Shown: positions 18,001 through 27,599, counted from the first letter of the stretch. The stretch is DNA of 54,559 nt from Pseudoramibacter alactolyticus ATCC 23263 (GCF_000185505.1 NZ_GL622359.1:713249-767807); one strand, 5' to 3'. Notes: a model not told the origin generated them from the sequence alone. Numbers and translations are program-made.

Positions 18001-19340
18001 CCGCAGCCGGAGGAACAAGCCTCGTTCAGCACGATGTTATCAATGGTGCCCGAGCGAATGCGCATGGCCTTCATGTCCTGGCCGCCGATATCGAGAATGA
18101 AATCCACCTGCGGGCGAAAATACTGCGCGCCTTTAAAATGGGCCATCGTTTCAATCTCGCCAATGTCCATATGCAGCGCTGACTGAATCAGGCCTTCTCC
18201 ATACCCTGTGGAGGCTGCCTTGGCAATATAAACATCTTTCGGCAGCTTGCCGTAAATATCCCGGAGGATTTCAATGGATTTATCCAGCGGACTGCCTTCA
18301 TTGCTCGAATAATAGCTATAAAGCAGTTCGCAGTCTTTGCCGATAATCGCGGCTTTGGTGGTGGTTGATCCGGCGTCGATGCCAAGATACACCGGTCCGC
18401 TGTAGGTCGACAAATCCCCACGCTTGACCTTGTCTTTGTCGTGACGTTCGATAAAGGCCCGGCGTTCTTCATCGTCTGCAAAGAGCGGCTCCAAGCGGCC
18501 GACGCCGGAATCATCCGCAAAGGGATTGTCCAGCCGGTCGATGACATCGGCAAAATCGACGGCCTCTTTTTTTTCACTGGCATAAGCCGTACCCAACGCC
18601 ACAAAAAGATTGGAGTTTTCCGGAAATTCCACCTCATCCGGCGTGAGCTCCAAGGTTTCAATAAAGCGCTGCCGCAGCTCCGACAGGAAATAGAGCGGCC
18701 CGCCCAAAAAGGCCACATGGCCTTTAATGGTGTGCCCGCAGGCCAGGCCCGAGATTGTTTGATTGACCACCGCCTGAAGCACCGAAGCCGCAATATCGGC
18801 ACGTTCTGCCCCTTCGTTGATCAGCGGCTGTACGTCGGTTTTCGCAAAAACGCCGCAGCGCGACGCAATCGGATAAATCATTTTGTGCGCTTCGGCCAAC
18901 TCATTCAGCCCGGCGGCATCCGTTTTCAAAAGCGAGGCCATCTGATCGATAAAGGCCCCGGTTCCGCCGGCGCAAGTCCCGTTCATGCGCTGTTCGATGC
19001 TGCCTTCAAAGAAAGTGATCTTGGCATCTTCGCCGCCAAGCTCAATGGCACAGTCCGTTTTCGGAATCTTTTTCTCAACGGCGAGCGTCCCAGCCACCAC
19101 TTCCTGAATAAAGGGAATTTCAAGCCATTTGGCCGCGAGCATCCCGCCAGACCCCGTCACGGATATATGCGTTTGCACATTGCCCAAGGTTTCATAAACC
19201 TCGCGGAGCAGGGCGCTCATCGAGATTTTAATATTCGAACGGTGCCTGCGGTAATCACTAAAAACAATTTTGTCTTTTTCATCGAGAACGACCACTTTAA
19301 TCGTGGTCGAGCCGACGTCCAATCCCATCCGATAGTTCAT
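15084..19340 (-). CDS. Large 2-hydroxyacyl-CoA dehydratase activase-like protein (double BadF/BcrA ATPase + DUF2229)
   Basis: A 1418-residue fusion-type protein. It carries two tandem ASKHA ATPase domains of the HgdC/BadF type ([13 protein letters not shown] near the N-terminus and [13 protein letters not shown] near residue 315), each with a cysteine loop ([26 protein letters not shown]) resembling the bridging [4Fe-4S] ligand of dehydratase activators. A cysteine motif ([10 protein letters not shown]), a DUF2229 domain ([19 protein letters not shown]) and a C-terminal region resembling the dehydratase component follow. Family members are widespread in anaerobes; their substrate is generally unknown. 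No dehydratase alpha/beta genes are nearby, and the downstream neighbours are cell-envelope genes, so I assign no specific reaction. A promoter lies about 125 nt upstream. Confidence 0.85.
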   Translation of the reverse strand: MNYRMGLDVGSTTIKVVVLDEKDKIVFSDYRRHRSNIKISMSALLREVYETLGNVQTHISVTGSGGMLAAKWLEIPFIQEVVAGTLAVEKKIPKTDCAIELGGEDAKITFFEGSIEQRMNGTCAGGTGAFIDQMASLLKTDAAGLNELAEAHKMIYPIASRCGVFAKTDVQPLINEGAERADIAASVLQAVVNQTISGLACGHTIKGHVAFLGGPLYFLSELRQRFIETLELTPDEVEFPENSNLFVALGTAYASEKKEAVDFADVIDRLDNPFADDSGVGRLEPLFADDEERRAFIERHDKDKVKRGDLSTYSGPVYLGIDAGSTTTKAAIIGKDCELLYSYYSSNEGSPLDKSIEILRDIYGKLPKDVYIAKAASTGYGEGLIQSALHMDIGEIETMAHFKGAQYFRPQVDFILDIGGQDMKAMRIRSGTIDNIVLNEACSSGCGSFLETFAKSLNLPISDFVEAAMNAESPSNLGTRCTVFMNSKVKQAQKEGASVGDISAGLSYSVIRNALQKVIKVHNPKELGEHIVVQGGTFNNNAVLRAFEKITERDVVRPDVAGLMGAFGAALIARERRHKGEKSTIFGLEDLDKFDVTIKHRRCGACSNNCQLTINIFADGSRHVTGNRCEVGAGGSRHKKSIPNLYQYKYERLFNYEPLPENQAPRGVIGIPRALNQYENYPFWFTFLTSLGYRVLLSASSTRKIYEKGMSSIPSDSVCYPAKLTHGHIQDLIDQGIRKIWYPCVAYEEQEFDSADNCYNCPIVMSYPETIKYNMDSLAENDIDFMNPFLSLEDADRLKERLCEIFEPEGVSSDEVAAALRHAYGEKHHVARDMHDKGLETIEWLQEHGKRGIVLAGRPYHVDPEINHGLDNIITALDMAVLTEDSVAGLANADTAQPYRVLDQWKYHSRLYKAAEVVTRHDELELVQLTSFGCGLDAVTSEQTQEILEHKSKIYTLIKIDEVSNLGAIRIRMRSLKAAMEERRENDIVVPGKELTQRVTFTKDMKKKHTILCPQMSPIHFDLFSVALNASGYNVEVLPSVDDKAVDAGLSYVNNDACYPSILTVGQIMAALKSGKYDLNNVSVLMSQTGGPCRASNYVGFIRKALKEAGLEQIPVISINTVGLESNPGFKITPQMANRIAVAAVYGDLFQRVLYATRPYEKETGATDALYQMWRRKVRSSIIHPRPSAFKRNVREIVSQFDVLPRIEKTIPKVGVVGEILVKYHPTANNNLVQVLEDEGVEVVVPDIIDFFLYCSYNAIYKHDVLSGKASAKRNGKLIIRVIEMYRKNMKRALIKSRHFGPPSTIYKKAQKATELISLGNQGGEGWFLTAEMMELIEGGVENIVCVQPFACLPNHVMGKGMIKPIRKRYPYANISPIDYDPGASEVNQINRIKLMIETSWKNLEKKQASEALEEKIG

Positions 19341-19463
19341 TTCAGCTACTTCTTTCTATTGATTTATTGCTTTTTATATTTTTTCCGGTGTCACACCCAA
19401 AATCTTGTGGCATGCACACGCCTTCACTACTTTATAGCGTTTCTAAGCCAATGCTATCCCAGG

Positions 19464-19493
19464 ATTATACCTCAAAAGGGTTAGTGGATGCAA
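19464..19493 (-). promoter_or_regulatory. Promoter of the activase-uppS-cdsA-rseP-ispG-polC operon
   Basis: TTGCAT (19488-19493), 18-nt spacer, TATAAT (19464-19469) on the minus strand. The 19341-19680 gap holds this promoter and the divergent one at 19596-19604, with no further gene visible. Confidence 0.65.
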
Positions 19494-19595
19494 ATAGCGT
19501 CACCGCCGTTTTAGCTGAACTTTCAGAAAAATCACTTTTTCGTTATATCTTTCCCACTTTCTTTCAGATTTTTTGCGTTCAATTGCCAAAGAATA

Positions 19596-19604
19596 TGCTA
19601 TAAT
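19596..19604 (+). promoter_or_regulatory. Extended -10 promoter of the LexA-like regulator
   Basis: TGCTATAAT, an extended -10 element, with no good -35 hexamer at the standard distance. It lies about 75 nt before the regulator's start codon. Confidence 0.6.
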
Positions 19605-19680
19605 AAACGAAATTATTTAACAACTTTTTGATCTTTTCGAATTTTTTATTTTATCATATCCCAATACACTGAGGTCTATC

Positions 19681-20352
19681 ATGAGCAATTCTATTCATAA
19701 ATCCATTTTCGGACAGCGGCTCAAACAATTAATGAAAAATTTTAACGAAACCACCTATTCACTGTCAGAGCAGTTCAATTTATCTCCGCCCAGCATCTCC
19801 CGATACACTCGGGGCGAAATGGCTCCCAAAATGACCACGGTTTACGCCTTGGCCGATTATTTTGACGTGAATCCGGAATGGCTGATGGGTAAAACCGTCT
19901 CGATGTATGAATCGGAAATTTTAGGGGATACCCACGCGGCGGGGCACGCCTTCGATATTTCCGTGTTTGATGAAATTCGCTATGACCGGCCGATTTTTTC
20001 TAACCACAAAACCGCCGACCACCTCTCGATTCCCATTGACAAGCTCACCGAATGGGGACCTGTCTTCGGCTATCGGATTCCCGACAACGCCATGCAGCCA
20101 GCCTATACCGCAGGCGATCTGGTCGTGATTCGCCTGAATACCGAACTCACATCCGGCGCGACCGTGGCTCTTCACGTCAACAAGGAACCTATGATCATCC
20201 GCAAAATTATTCTAATGGGCAATAAGCTCATCACCCAGCCTTTTAACGCCGATGCGGATGCCGCCGTTTACGATATCCGCAAACACCACGTCCAGACGAT
20301 CGGCACGATTGTTTACCGCCGCCACGTTGAGGAAGCTTATTTCTCATACTAA
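19681..20352 (+). CDS. XRE-family regulator with LexA/S24-like C-terminal domain, nucleophile missing
   Basis: 223 residues: an N-terminal XRE helix-turn-helix (about 10-65, SLSEQFNLSPPSISRYTRGE) and a C-terminal S24 peptidase-like fold (GDLVVIRLNTELTSGATVAL). In cleavable LexA/CI relatives the nucleophile is the Ser of a D-S-M-x-P motif; here the sequence is DNAMQP with Ala137, and the base lysine position reads Arg174-Lys175. Self-cleavage is therefore unlikely, and the domain may serve only for dimerisation. Start supported by GAGG 7 nt upstream. It is divergent from the activase operon and ends in a strong terminator; its targets cannot be told from sequence. Confidence 0.85.
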   Translation: MSNSIHKSIFGQRLKQLMKNFNETTYSLSEQFNLSPPSISRYTRGEMAPKMTTVYALADYFDVNPEWLMGKTVSMYESEILGDTHAAGHAFDISVFDEIRYDRPIFSNHKTADHLSIPIDKLTEWGPVFGYRIPDNAMQPAYTAGDLVVIRLNTELTSGATVALHVNKEPMIIRKIILMGNKLITQPFNADADAAVYDIRKHHVQTIGTIVYRRHVEEAYFSY

Positions 20353-20390
20353 ATGCATTGTCCTCCAATGTATCCTCTGAATCCGCGCAT

Positions 20391-20420
20391 AAAAAAACCA
20401 GGCATATGCCTGGTTTTTTT
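20391..20420. terminator. Bidirectional intrinsic terminator
   Basis: AAAAAAACCAGGC-AT-ATGCCTGGTTTTTTT: a strong stem flanked by A and T tracts, serving the regulator gene on the plus strand and rnpB on the minus strand. Confidence 0.9.
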
Positions 20421-20754
20421 ACGACTAAGCCTGTAAGCCGAGTTCTGTCTTGATAATCATCTATCTGGTTCCGCGCCGTCACCGGCGGACTCAAGCGACC
20501 TACCATTGAGCAGCGACGGGCCGCCGCCTTTTAACACTCTTTCTTGGTCTTGCTCCGAATGGGGTTTACCCAGCTGGCCAATTACTTTAACCACTGGTGA
20601 GCTCTTGCCTCACCCTTTCACCCTTACCGACATGCGGCGGTTTGCTTTCTGTTGCACTTGCCTTAAAGTTGCCTTCACCGGACGTTATCCGGCATTCTGC
20701 CCTGTGGAGCTCGGACTTTCCTCAGGTTGCCCCGCGATTATCCGGCCTAGTCAG
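20421..20754 (-). ncRNA. rnpB: RNase P RNA, bacterial class A
   Basis: The minus strand carries the universal landmarks: GAGGAAAGTCCGAGCTCC and CACAGGGCAG near the 5' side, GAGCAAGACC and ATGGTAGGTC blocks in the middle/late region, and ACAGAACTCGGCTTACAGGC at the 3' side. The ends close in a 9-bp P1 helix: GACTAGGCC (20744-20752) with GGCTTAGTC (20423-20431). It is the catalytic RNA that trims tRNA 5' leaders. About 330 nt, typical of class A; the ends are estimated from P1 and the promoter. Confidence 0.96.
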
Positions 20755-20760
20755 ATCTCT

Positions 20761-20788
20761 ATTATAACGATTTTCCAAATTAATGCAA
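20761..20788 (-). promoter_or_regulatory. rnpB promoter
   Basis: TTGCAT (20783-20788), 16-nt spacer, TATAAT (20761-20766) on the minus strand, placed 27 nt beyond the recA stop codon. Confidence 0.8.
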
Positions 20789-20815
20789 GAGGCCATTGCC
20801 GCTCTTGTCGTTCGG

Positions 20816-21928
20816 TCAGTCCTTAAACGTCCCCATTTCAAAGGCCTCCTGCGCATCATCCATCGGCACTTCTTTAGGGGCCGCTGTTTCTTCACCGTTA
20901 TTCAGATAATGATCACGCACTTTACCTTCAACCTCGTCACAAAGATCGGGATTATCTTCGAGCATCTGGCGAATGTTGTCACGCCCCTGCCCCAGCCGTT
21001 CGCCATTATAGGAGAACCAGGATCCGGACTTCTTAATGATGTCGAGCTCGACGGCCATATCCAGCACATCCCCTTCATGGGAAATCCCCTTGCCATAAAT
21101 AATGTCAAATTCCGCAGTTTTAAACGGCGGTGCCATTTTGTTCTTAACCACCTTGCAGCGGGTGCGGTTGCCGATCATTTCACCGTCTTTTTTGAGCGTT
21201 TCAATCCGGCGCACATCCATGCGGACCGAAGAATAAAACTTCAGTGCGCGGCCACCGGTCGTCACTTCCGGATTGCCGTACATCACGCCGACCTTTTCCC
21301 GCAATTGATTGATAAAAATAGTCGCCGTGTTAGAATTTTTGATCACGCCTGTCAACTTCCGCAGCGCCTGGGACATCAATCTTGCATGCAGCCCGACATG
21401 GGAATCCCCCATGGTCCCTTCAATTTCGGCGCGGGGCACCAGCGCCGCCACCGAGTCGATAACCGCCACATCAATGGCACCGCTTCGCAAAAGCGCTTCT
21501 AAAATTTCCAAGGCCTGTTCGCCGGTATCCGGCTGGGAAACGATCAGATTATCGATATCCACGCCGAGGCTGGCCGCATAAATCGGATCGAGCGCGTGTT
21601 CTGCATCGATAAAGGCCGCATTGCCGCCTTTTTTCTGAGCTTCGGCAATAATGTGCAACGCCAATGTCGTCTTCCCGGAAGATTCCGGGCCGTAAATTTC
21701 GATAATTCGCCCCTTGGGCACGCCGCCAATCCCCAGCGCCATATCAATGCGCAACGACGATGTCGAAATGACATCAACATCTCTGGCGCCACTGTCGCCA
21801 AGGCGCATCACGGCGCCTTTCCCATAAGTTTTTTCAATGTTTTTTAAGGCATTATCCAGGGCTTTCTTGCGTGCTTGTGCATCCGTAATATCCATCACCG
21901 GATCTAAGGGCTTTTCTTTCTTGGCCAT
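20816..21928 (-). CDS. recA: Recombinase RecA
   Basis: 370 residues, typical length. ATP-dependent strand-exchange protein for homologous recombination and SOS signalling. Walker [10 protein letters not shown], Walker B region ([12 protein letters not shown]), L1/L2 DNA-binding loops ([40 protein letters not shown]) and the acidic C-terminus are all visible. The start has GGAGG 7 nt upstream. It follows cinA by 31 bp, the common cinA-recA arrangement. I see no clear SOS (Cheo-type) box in the short space before it. Confidence 0.98.
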   Translation of the reverse strand: MAKKEKPLDPVMDITDAQARKKALDNALKNIEKTYGKGAVMRLGDSGARDVDVISTSSLRIDMALGIGGVPKGRIIEIYGPESSGKTTLALHIIAEAQKKGGNAAFIDAEHALDPIYAASLGVDIDNLIVSQPDTGEQALEILEALLRSGAIDVAVIDSVAALVPRAEIEGTMGDSHVGLHARLMSQALRKLTGVIKNSNTATIFINQLREKVGVMYGNPEVTTGGRALKFYSSVRMDVRRIETLKKDGEMIGNRTRCKVVKNKMAPPFKTAEFDIIYGKGISHEGDVLDMAVELDIIKKSGSWFSYNGERLGQGRDNIRQMLEDNPDLCDEVEGKVRDHYLNNGEETAAPKEVPMDDAQEAFEMGTFKD

Positions 21929-21958
21929 ACGAGCCTCCTTTTCGTTAAAGTTGAATCT

Positions 21959-23197
21959 TTATTGCAGGTTCAGAATTGCTTCTCTTACCATACAAAGTGC
22001 CTTGTTGGCCGAGCGTTTTTGAATGGTTTGCCGACTGCCCGCAAATTTGCATTTTTCAATCCGTGTCCGTCCGTCGGCGTGCACGCCGACATACACCAAT
22101 CCTACCGGCTTTTCCGCGCTGCCGCCGTCTGGCCCGGCGATACCGGTCACCGATACGTTGACATCACATTCCGAGAGCGTCGCCAGATGTTCGCACATTT
22201 CCCGGGCTGTTTCTTCAGAAACGGCGCCTACCCTATCCAGCGTTTTTTTCTGAACGTCGAGCAGTCTCATTTTCGCTTCATTAGAATAGGTTACCACACC
22301 CATTTTAAAAGCTTCCGAAATTCCAGGAATCGCTGTCATCTGCGATGCGATGAGGCCGCCGGTGCAAGATTCCGCCGTGGCCATGGTCCGATGCTTCTTG
22401 AGCAGCAGATCCCCCACTGTCTCGGCCAATGTTTTTTGGGCATGGGCAAAAATATGACGGCCAAAACGCCGATCCATTTCCTTTGAATATTTGTCCAGCA
22501 GGCCATTGATGGCTGCCGCATCGGTGCCGTTGGCTGTGATGCGCACCAACACTTCTCCCGGCTTGGCATAAGTCGCAATGGTTGGATTGGTTTGATGATT
22601 CACCAGATCCAAAATCATTTCTTCCACCATGGATTCCCCAAAATCGCAGATATTAAAATAACGGGAAATCACCAGCTGACTGGTGCGATTCTTGAGGATC
22701 GGCATCACATAAAGATCGAACATGGCTTTCATTTCGCTCGGCGGTCCGGGCAGAAGAAAAACACTGACGCCGTTCTTTTCGATATGAATCCCCGGTGCTG
22801 TGCCCTGAGTATTATTGATCGCCTTGGCGCCGACGGGAATGTCACACTGTCTGAAATTGTTGTCCGTCATGACATAATTGCGCCGGTCGAAGTGTTGTTT
22901 CATTTTGCGGACCTGCGCTTCGTCCCGCTGCATGGACATGCCGAAAAAAGCCGCCACGGTTTCTTTGGTTAAGTCATCCTGCGTCGGACCGAGGCCTCCA
23001 GTCACCACAACGACATCACTGCGTTTAACCGCCGCTTCAAAGACGTCCTTTAACCGACCCGGATTATCGCCTAACGTCGTTTGAAAATGAACTGAAAATC
23101 CATTTTTGGACAATTCTCTGGCAATGTATTGGCTGTTGGTGTTAAGGGTATCTCCGGTTAAGAGTTCCGTGCCGACACAAATAATTTCACAATTCAT
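21959..23197 (-). CDS. cinA: CinA: competence/damage-inducible protein (nicotinamide-nucleotide amidohydrolase)
   Basis: 412 residues with the full two-domain form: an N-terminal molybdopterin-binding-like (COG1058) domain (VGTELLTGDTLNTNSQYIA; VTGGLGPTQDDLTKE) and a C-terminal PncC-type amidohydrolase domain with the catalytic Ser in ATAESCTGGLIA and VTGIAGPDGG. Family members hydrolyse ADP-ribose and/or deamidate NMN in pyridine nucleotide salvage. It begins 30 nt after the pgsA terminator with AAAGGA before the ATG, and precedes recA. Confidence 0.95.
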   Translation of the reverse strand: MNCEIICVGTELLTGDTLNTNSQYIARELSKNGFSVHFQTTLGDNPGRLKDVFEAAVKRSDVVVVTGGLGPTQDDLTKETVAAFFGMSMQRDEAQVRKMKQHFDRRNYVMTDNNFRQCDIPVGAKAINNTQGTAPGIHIEKNGVSVFLLPGPPSEMKAMFDLYVMPILKNRTSQLVISRYFNICDFGESMVEEMILDLVNHQTNPTIATYAKPGEVLVRITANGTDAAAINGLLDKYSKEMDRRFGRHIFAHAQKTLAETVGDLLLKKHRTMATAESCTGGLIASQMTAIPGISEAFKMGVVTYSNEAKMRLLDVQKKTLDRVGAVSEETAREMCEHLATLSECDVNVSVTGIAGPDGGSAEKPVGLVYVGVHADGRTRIEKCKFAGSRQTIQKRSANKALCMVREAILNLQ

Positions 23198-23227
23198 TGG
23201 TCCTTTTCCTTTTCAGATTTTTTCTTT

Positions 23228-23255
23228 AAAAAAGCGCCTGTCGTGCAGGCGCTTT
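23228..23255 (-). terminator. Intrinsic terminator after pgsA
   Basis: AAAGCGCCTG-CACGA-CAGGCGCTTT followed by a T run on the minus strand. No obvious promoter follows before cinA, so it is probably leaky. Confidence 0.85.
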
Positions 23256-23258
23256 GCA

Positions 23259-23804
23259 TTACATGGTTTTGATAACCCCTTTGTTGAGTCTGAAATAATC
23301 AATTCCGGAAATCAAGGTCAGAGCTAACGCTACATAAATCATAATCTGCCCAAAAATACCCAGTGCCGGAAAAGCGGCGACCGGCCAGCTGTAAAGAATC
23401 AGTGCGATGATTGCAATCATCTGTGACATGGTCTTGGCTTTACCCCATTTGCTCGCAGCAATGACCACGCCGTCATTCGCCGCCAATGTTCTGAGGCCGG
23501 TAATAGCGAATTCTCTGGCAATGATCACGATGACCACCCATGCCGGAATCGCCTGTGTCTGAACCAGACAGATAAAAGCGGATGCCGTGAGTAACTTATC
23601 GGCCAGCGGATCCATAAACTTGCCAAAATCCGTAATCAAGTTGCGGCTTCTGGCAATGTGGCCATCCACGTGATCGGAATAGGCCGCGATCGCAAAAATA
23701 ACCAGCGCCACCAATTGGTGATGCGGAAATTGAATGGCCATTGCCGCCACAAAAAACGGAATGCAGATCATTCTGAACAAAGTAATCTTATTCGGTAAAT
23801 TCAT
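23259..23804 (-). CDS. pgsA: CDP-diacylglycerol-glycerol-3-phosphate 3-phosphatidyltransferase
   Basis: 181 residues with several membrane helices. It makes phosphatidylglycerol phosphate from CDP-diacylglycerol, the product of CdsA encoded at 13527-14333. The CDP-alcohol transferase signature D-x2-DG-x2-AR-x8-G-x3-D-x3-D is complete as SDHVDGHIARSRNLITDFGK followed by FMDPLADK. The start overlaps the 3' end of rimO, implying coupled translation in an ftsK-rimO-pgsA unit. Confidence 0.95.
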   Translation of the reverse strand: MNLPNKITLFRMICIPFFVAAMAIQFPHHQLVALVIFAIAAYSDHVDGHIARSRNLITDFGKFMDPLADKLLTASAFICLVQTQAIPAWVVIVIIAREFAITGLRTLAANDGVVIAASKWGKAKTMSQMIAIIALILYSWPVAAFPALGIFGQIMIYVALALTLISGIDYFRLNKGVIKTM

Positions 23805-25122
23805 TTTCTCCCAACTCTCCTATTAAATCATATTCTATTGAATCGATAATTTTCACTTTAAAGAATTGTCCCACGGGTAAATCAGACTGTTCAATCAGTA
23901 CGTCACAATCCACTTCCGGTGCCTCCCCCCGCGTCCGGCCGATCGAAACCCCGTTCGTCTGATTTTCATCAATCAAAACTTCCACCGTTTTGCCGATCAT
24001 GGCTTCATTCGCCGCCGCGGTAATGCCCTGCTGCTGCTCATAAATCCGGCGCAAGCGCGTTTCTTTAACGGTTTTGTCAATTTGATCGGCCATGGTATAC
24101 GCCGGTGTTCCCTCTTCCCGAGAATAAGCGAAAGCGCCCAGCCGCTCAAAGCGAAGCGTTTGAAGATCTGCAAGCATTTCTTCAAACTGCGCTTCCGATT
24201 CACCGGGGAAACCGGCGATCACCGTCGTTCGCAACACCGCATCCGGCAACATTTTCCTGATTAATTTTACTTTATCATAAATTTGCGCTTTGTCAATGTG
24301 TCGCCCCATGCGTTTTAAAATTTCATTCTCTGTGTGCTGAATCGGCATATCAAAGTAACGGCAGATGTTTTCATGATGCTTGATTGCCGTCAGCAATTCT
24401 TCAGTAATGCCTTCCGGATACAGATAAAGCAAGCGAATCCACTTGAACGGAATTTTTTCTGACAGCTGTGTCAAAAGCGAAGCCAGGTTTTCATTTCCCG
24501 GCAGATCACTGCCATACTGCGTCAAATTTTGTGCCACCAGAATCAATTCCCGCACACCGCTGCTGTACAAAATTTTGGCCTCAGCCAAAATCGCTTCCGG
24601 CGTGCGGCTGTGATGTCGCCCGCGAATGGTCGGAATCGCACAATAGGTGCAATGGTTATCGCAACCTTCACTAATCTTTAAATACGCCGTCACCGTTTTA
24701 TCCTTCAGATAACGAGGCGCCGCACTGGCCGAAAAATGCGCACTGATAAAAGCCTTTTCTTCCGATTGATGTGAAATCACCTCCGGCAGATCGTCGATCT
24801 GATTGACGCCGATAAAAAAATCTATTTCTGGAATTTCTTTTCGCAATTCCTTCGCATAACGTTGCGCCATACAGCCCGCCACCACAAAACATTCACAGTT
24901 GCCCCTTGTTTTAAACGGCAGATATTCAAATATTTTGTCAATGGATTCTTTTTTAGCCGCCTCGATGAAACAGCAGGTATTGACAATAATCAGGCTGGCC
25001 GCGTCCGGTTCATCCGTCACACGGTAACCCGCCTGCAAAAGCCCTCCGGCCATCTGTTCGCTGTCCACCGTATTTTTATCACACCCCAATGTCGAAATAA
25101 AAACAGCAGGGCTGTCAGCCAT
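23788..25122 (-). CDS. rimO: Ribosomal protein S12 methylthiotransferase
   Basis: 444 residues: an N-terminal UPF0004 domain with cluster cysteines (STLGCDKNTVDSEQM; NTCCFIEAAKKES; AGCMAQRY), a radical SAM core with CDNHCTYC, and a C-terminal TRAM domain. It adds a methylthio group to Asp of ribosomal protein S12 using SAM and two iron-sulfur clusters. The CDKN segment and lack of an MiaB-type N-terminus favour RimO over MiaB. Starts inside the ftsK 3' end behind AAGGAGG. Confidence 0.95.
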   Translation of the reverse strand: MADSPAVFISTLGCDKNTVDSEQMAGGLLQAGYRVTDEPDAASLIIVNTCCFIEAAKKESIDKIFEYLPFKTRGNCECFVVAGCMAQRYAKELRKEIPEIDFFIGVNQIDDLPEVISHQSEEKAFISAHFSASAAPRYLKDKTVTAYLKISEGCDNHCTYCAIPTIRGRHHSRTPEAILAEAKILYSSGVRELILVAQNLTQYGSDLPGNENLASLLTQLSEKIPFKWIRLLYLYPEGITEELLTAIKHHENICRYFDMPIQHTENEILKRMGRHIDKAQIYDKVKLIRKMLPDAVLRTTVIAGFPGESEAQFEEMLADLQTLRFERLGAFAYSREEGTPAYTMADQIDKTVKETRLRRIYEQQQGITAAANEAMIGKTVEVLIDENQTNGVSIGRTRGEAPEVDCDVLIEQSDLPVGQFFKVKIIDSIEYDLIGELGENEFTE

Positions 25123-27526
25123 GGTATTCCTCCTTCGTGATCAACAATTGCCGCGGTTTGCTGCCATTGGGGCCCGAAATGATACCTTTCGTCTCAAGCT
25201 CATCAATAATACGGCCGGCCCTGGCATAACCTACCCGCAGTTTGCGCTGAACCATTGATGTCGAAATCTGACCATTCGCAAAGGCCAGCTCCGCCGCCTG
25301 CGGGAACAAATCGTCTGCAGTTTCTTCGGTCTGTGCCTGTTGATTTTGAACCTGCGCCGCTTCGATTTCATTTTCGATATGGTTGTCAAAAACGGGCTTT
25401 GCCCCGTCGGAAACTGCTTTGACCACGCGGTTGATTTCCGCATCGGATACAAAGGTTCCCTGCACGCGCAGCGGCTTGGATTTGCCTGAGGGGAAATAGA
25501 GCATGTCGCCTTTCCCCAAGAGCTTTTCCGCCCCAACCTGATCCAAAATAGTCCGACTGTCCGTATTGGATGCCACCGCAAAGGCAATACGGGACGGAAT
25601 ATTGGCTTTGATCAACCCGGTAATCACATCCACCGACGGCCGCTGCGTTGCAATCACCAGATGCATCCCGCAGGCCCGCGCCAGCTGTGCCAATCGACAA
25701 ATGGCGCTTTCAATTTCCTTGGGCGAAGTCATCATTAAATCGGCCAATTCATCGACAATGATAACAATTCGCGGCAGTTTTCTCTCGCCGGCCGCTTGCC
25801 GCATCTTATTGTAGCCCGCGATATTGCGCACGCCGGCTTCTTTAAAGAGCTGGTAGCGATTCGTCATTTCCTTCAACGCCCAATTAAGCGCAAAAGCCGC
25901 CTTCTTCGGATCCGTCACCACGGGTATGAGCATATGCGGAATCCCATTGTAAATATTGAGCTCCACCATTTTCGGATCAATCATAATAAAACGCAGATCA
26001 TCCGGCGACAATCGATAGATCATGCTGATGATCATGGTGTTGATGCACACGCTCTTTCCGGAACCGGTTGCGCCGGCAATGAGCAAGTGCGGCATTTTAG
26101 AGATATCGCCGATGATGTTTTGACCGGACAGGGTTTTACCCAAAGCGAACGGCAGTTTCGCTTCCGTCTTTCGAAACGCCGGCGTATCGATGATCTCGCC
26201 CACGGCAACCACGTCGCTTTCTTTGTTCGGCACCTCGATGCCGACGGCCGATTTCCCCGGAATCGGAGCCTCCATCCGAATACCGGACGTTGCCAGCCGC
26301 AGTGCTAAGTCGTCGGCCAAGTTGACGATTTTCCCCACTTTGACCCCAGCTGCCGGCTGCACCTCAAAGCGCGTAATCGAAGGGCCGACGTCGACGCCGA
26401 CAATTTTGGCATCGACGCCAAAGTCCTTCATGGTATTTTCAATCTGTCCGGCCTTTTTCACCACATCACTTTTTCGATCGCTTCCGCGGTGCACCCCCGG
26501 ATCGAGAAGCGCCACGTCCGGCTTATGATAAACCGGTGTCGGCGCCTGGGATGCCAGATCCAAATCAAAAGTTTCCGGCTCCTCCGCTTCTTTACCGAAA
26601 TCCGGATGATCTTCTGTTGTTTCTTCCCCGGAGAACAGATCCTGCGGCGCTTTAGCCGTCGCTATAACCTGGTCTCTTTCCGCCTGCGCCTGTGTTGCTG
26701 CCGCTTCGTCCAACCCTTCAATAACGTCGTCAATATTAACGTACTGCGTATTGACGGACACTTCGCCGATATCGCTGGGATTAAATAAGCTGTCATAATC
26801 CTGATCTTCCAGTTCCGCTTCCTGACGCTCCGCTTCTGCCGCCCTGCGGCGCTGTGCAAGTTCCCGATCTTCCTTCAGCTCATTCACTTTACCGATAATG
26901 GCCGCTTTTCCTTCCGTTTTTAAGCGATCGTAAAATTCCGGCGAAATGGTTTTGACAATCATATAGATTTCATAAATCATCAATGCCAGCACCAAAATAA
27001 TCGTTGCCGGCTTTTTAATGATCGTGAGCAAAATATAGGTGAGCACCAAGCCGAAGATGCCTCCGTACGCAACGTTGCTGCCAACTGGCACGGTGAACAT
27101 ATCGATCAGGGTGTAACGAAACATCGATTGCCATCCCATGCTGAAGAAAATCAGCAGATTGGAAATCAGCAGAAACACATAACCCATGACCTTGGAATGT
27201 TTCTGCCACTTTCCTGCGAAAAGCAAAATACCTGAGACGATGGCATAGATACAGTAAATGACCGTCACATTTCCCATCAGATATTTCACAATCCCCTTCC
27301 CCCAAATGCGGTCAAAAAGATTAGGGGTCGCTGTCGAATAGGAATAGGCGCTAATTAATGCAATCGCGATTAATGCCAGACCCAGTATTTTCATCTGACC
27401 CGAGGTCAGCGTTTTTTTCTCGGCCGTTTTTTTCGTTGTTTGACTTTTGGATGCTGGCTTCTTTTTTTGTTTGGTGTTATTTTTTGTTGTCTTCTTCGAT
27501 TTTCTTTTATCCAAAACCTTTACCAT
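25115..27526 (-). CDS. ftsK: DNA translocase FtsK/SpoIIIE
   Basis: 803 residues: a very basic N-terminus (about 1-45, Lys-rich), four or five membrane helices (about 46-195), an acidic and Gln-rich linker, then the RecA-like motor with Walker A GATGSGKS, Walker B VIIVDELADLMM and a C-terminal winged-helix gamma domain (VQRKLRVGYARAGRIIDELE) that reads polar DNA motifs. It pumps chromosome ends through the division or spore septum. The window cannot say whether this organism sporulates. The ribosome-binding site at ATG 27526 is weak. Confidence 0.95.
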   Translation of the reverse strand: MVKVLDKRKSKKTTKNNTKQKKKPASKSQTTKKTAEKKTLTSGQMKILGLALIAIALISAYSYSTATPNLFDRIWGKGIVKYLMGNVTVIYCIYAIVSGILLFAGKWQKHSKVMGYVFLLISNLLIFFSMGWQSMFRYTLIDMFTVPVGSNVAYGGIFGLVLTYILLTIIKKPATIILVLALMIYEIYMIVKTISPEFYDRLKTEGKAAIIGKVNELKEDRELAQRRRAAEAERQEAELEDQDYDSLFNPSDIGEVSVNTQYVNIDDVIEGLDEAAATQAQAERDQVIATAKAPQDLFSGEETTEDHPDFGKEAEEPETFDLDLASQAPTPVYHKPDVALLDPGVHRGSDRKSDVVKKAGQIENTMKDFGVDAKIVGVDVGPSITRFEVQPAAGVKVGKIVNLADDLALRLATSGIRMEAPIPGKSAVGIEVPNKESDVVAVGEIIDTPAFRKTEAKLPFALGKTLSGQNIIGDISKMPHLLIAGATGSGKSVCINTMIISMIYRLSPDDLRFIMIDPKMVELNIYNGIPHMLIPVVTDPKKAAFALNWALKEMTNRYQLFKEAGVRNIAGYNKMRQAAGERKLPRIVIIVDELADLMMTSPKEIESAICRLAQLARACGMHLVIATQRPSVDVITGLIKANIPSRIAFAVASNTDSRTILDQVGAEKLLGKGDMLYFPSGKSKPLRVQGTFVSDAEINRVVKAVSDGAKPVFDNHIENEIEAAQVQNQQAQTEETADDLFPQAAELAFANGQISTSMVQRKLRVGYARAGRIIDELETKGIISGPNGSKPRQLLITKEEYHG

Positions 27527-27549
27527 CCATTTCTCAATCTTTCTATTGA

Positions 27550-27579
27550 AAACGGGACGCCTTATCGGGTCCCGTTTTA
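27550..27579 (-). terminator. Hairpin between dut and ftsK (terminator or leader structure)
   Basis: AAAACGGGAC (27550-27559) and GTCCCGTTTT (27570-27579) form a 10-bp stem with a 10-nt loop. It ends in TTTTC on the minus strand, a short U run. It lies downstream of a possible promoter, so it could end the pnp-dut transcript or attenuate ftsK. Confidence 0.6.
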
Positions 27580-27590
27580 ATGTGTATCAA

Positions 27591-27599
27591 TTATAACAT
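27591..27599 (-). promoter_or_regulatory. Possible extended -10 promoter for ftsK
   Basis: Minus strand TGTTATAAT, an extended -10; no convincing -35. Transcription would begin a few bases before the 27550-27579 hairpin. Confidence 0.4.

Noticed and set aside
18441..19484. A 347-codon plus-strand open frame opposite the activase gene
   Set aside because: It is antisense to conserved ASKHA motifs, its product is low-complexity His/Arg/Phe-rich, and no promoter or ribosome-binding site fits.
20785..20806. CAAGAG/CTCTTG hairpin between recA and rnpB as a recA terminator
   Set aside because: The stem is only 6 bp, has no T run, and overlaps the -35 of rnpB.
20506..21502. Plus-strand open frames over rnpB and recA
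   Set aside because: They cover RNase P RNA and antisense RecA; both underlying genes are certain.
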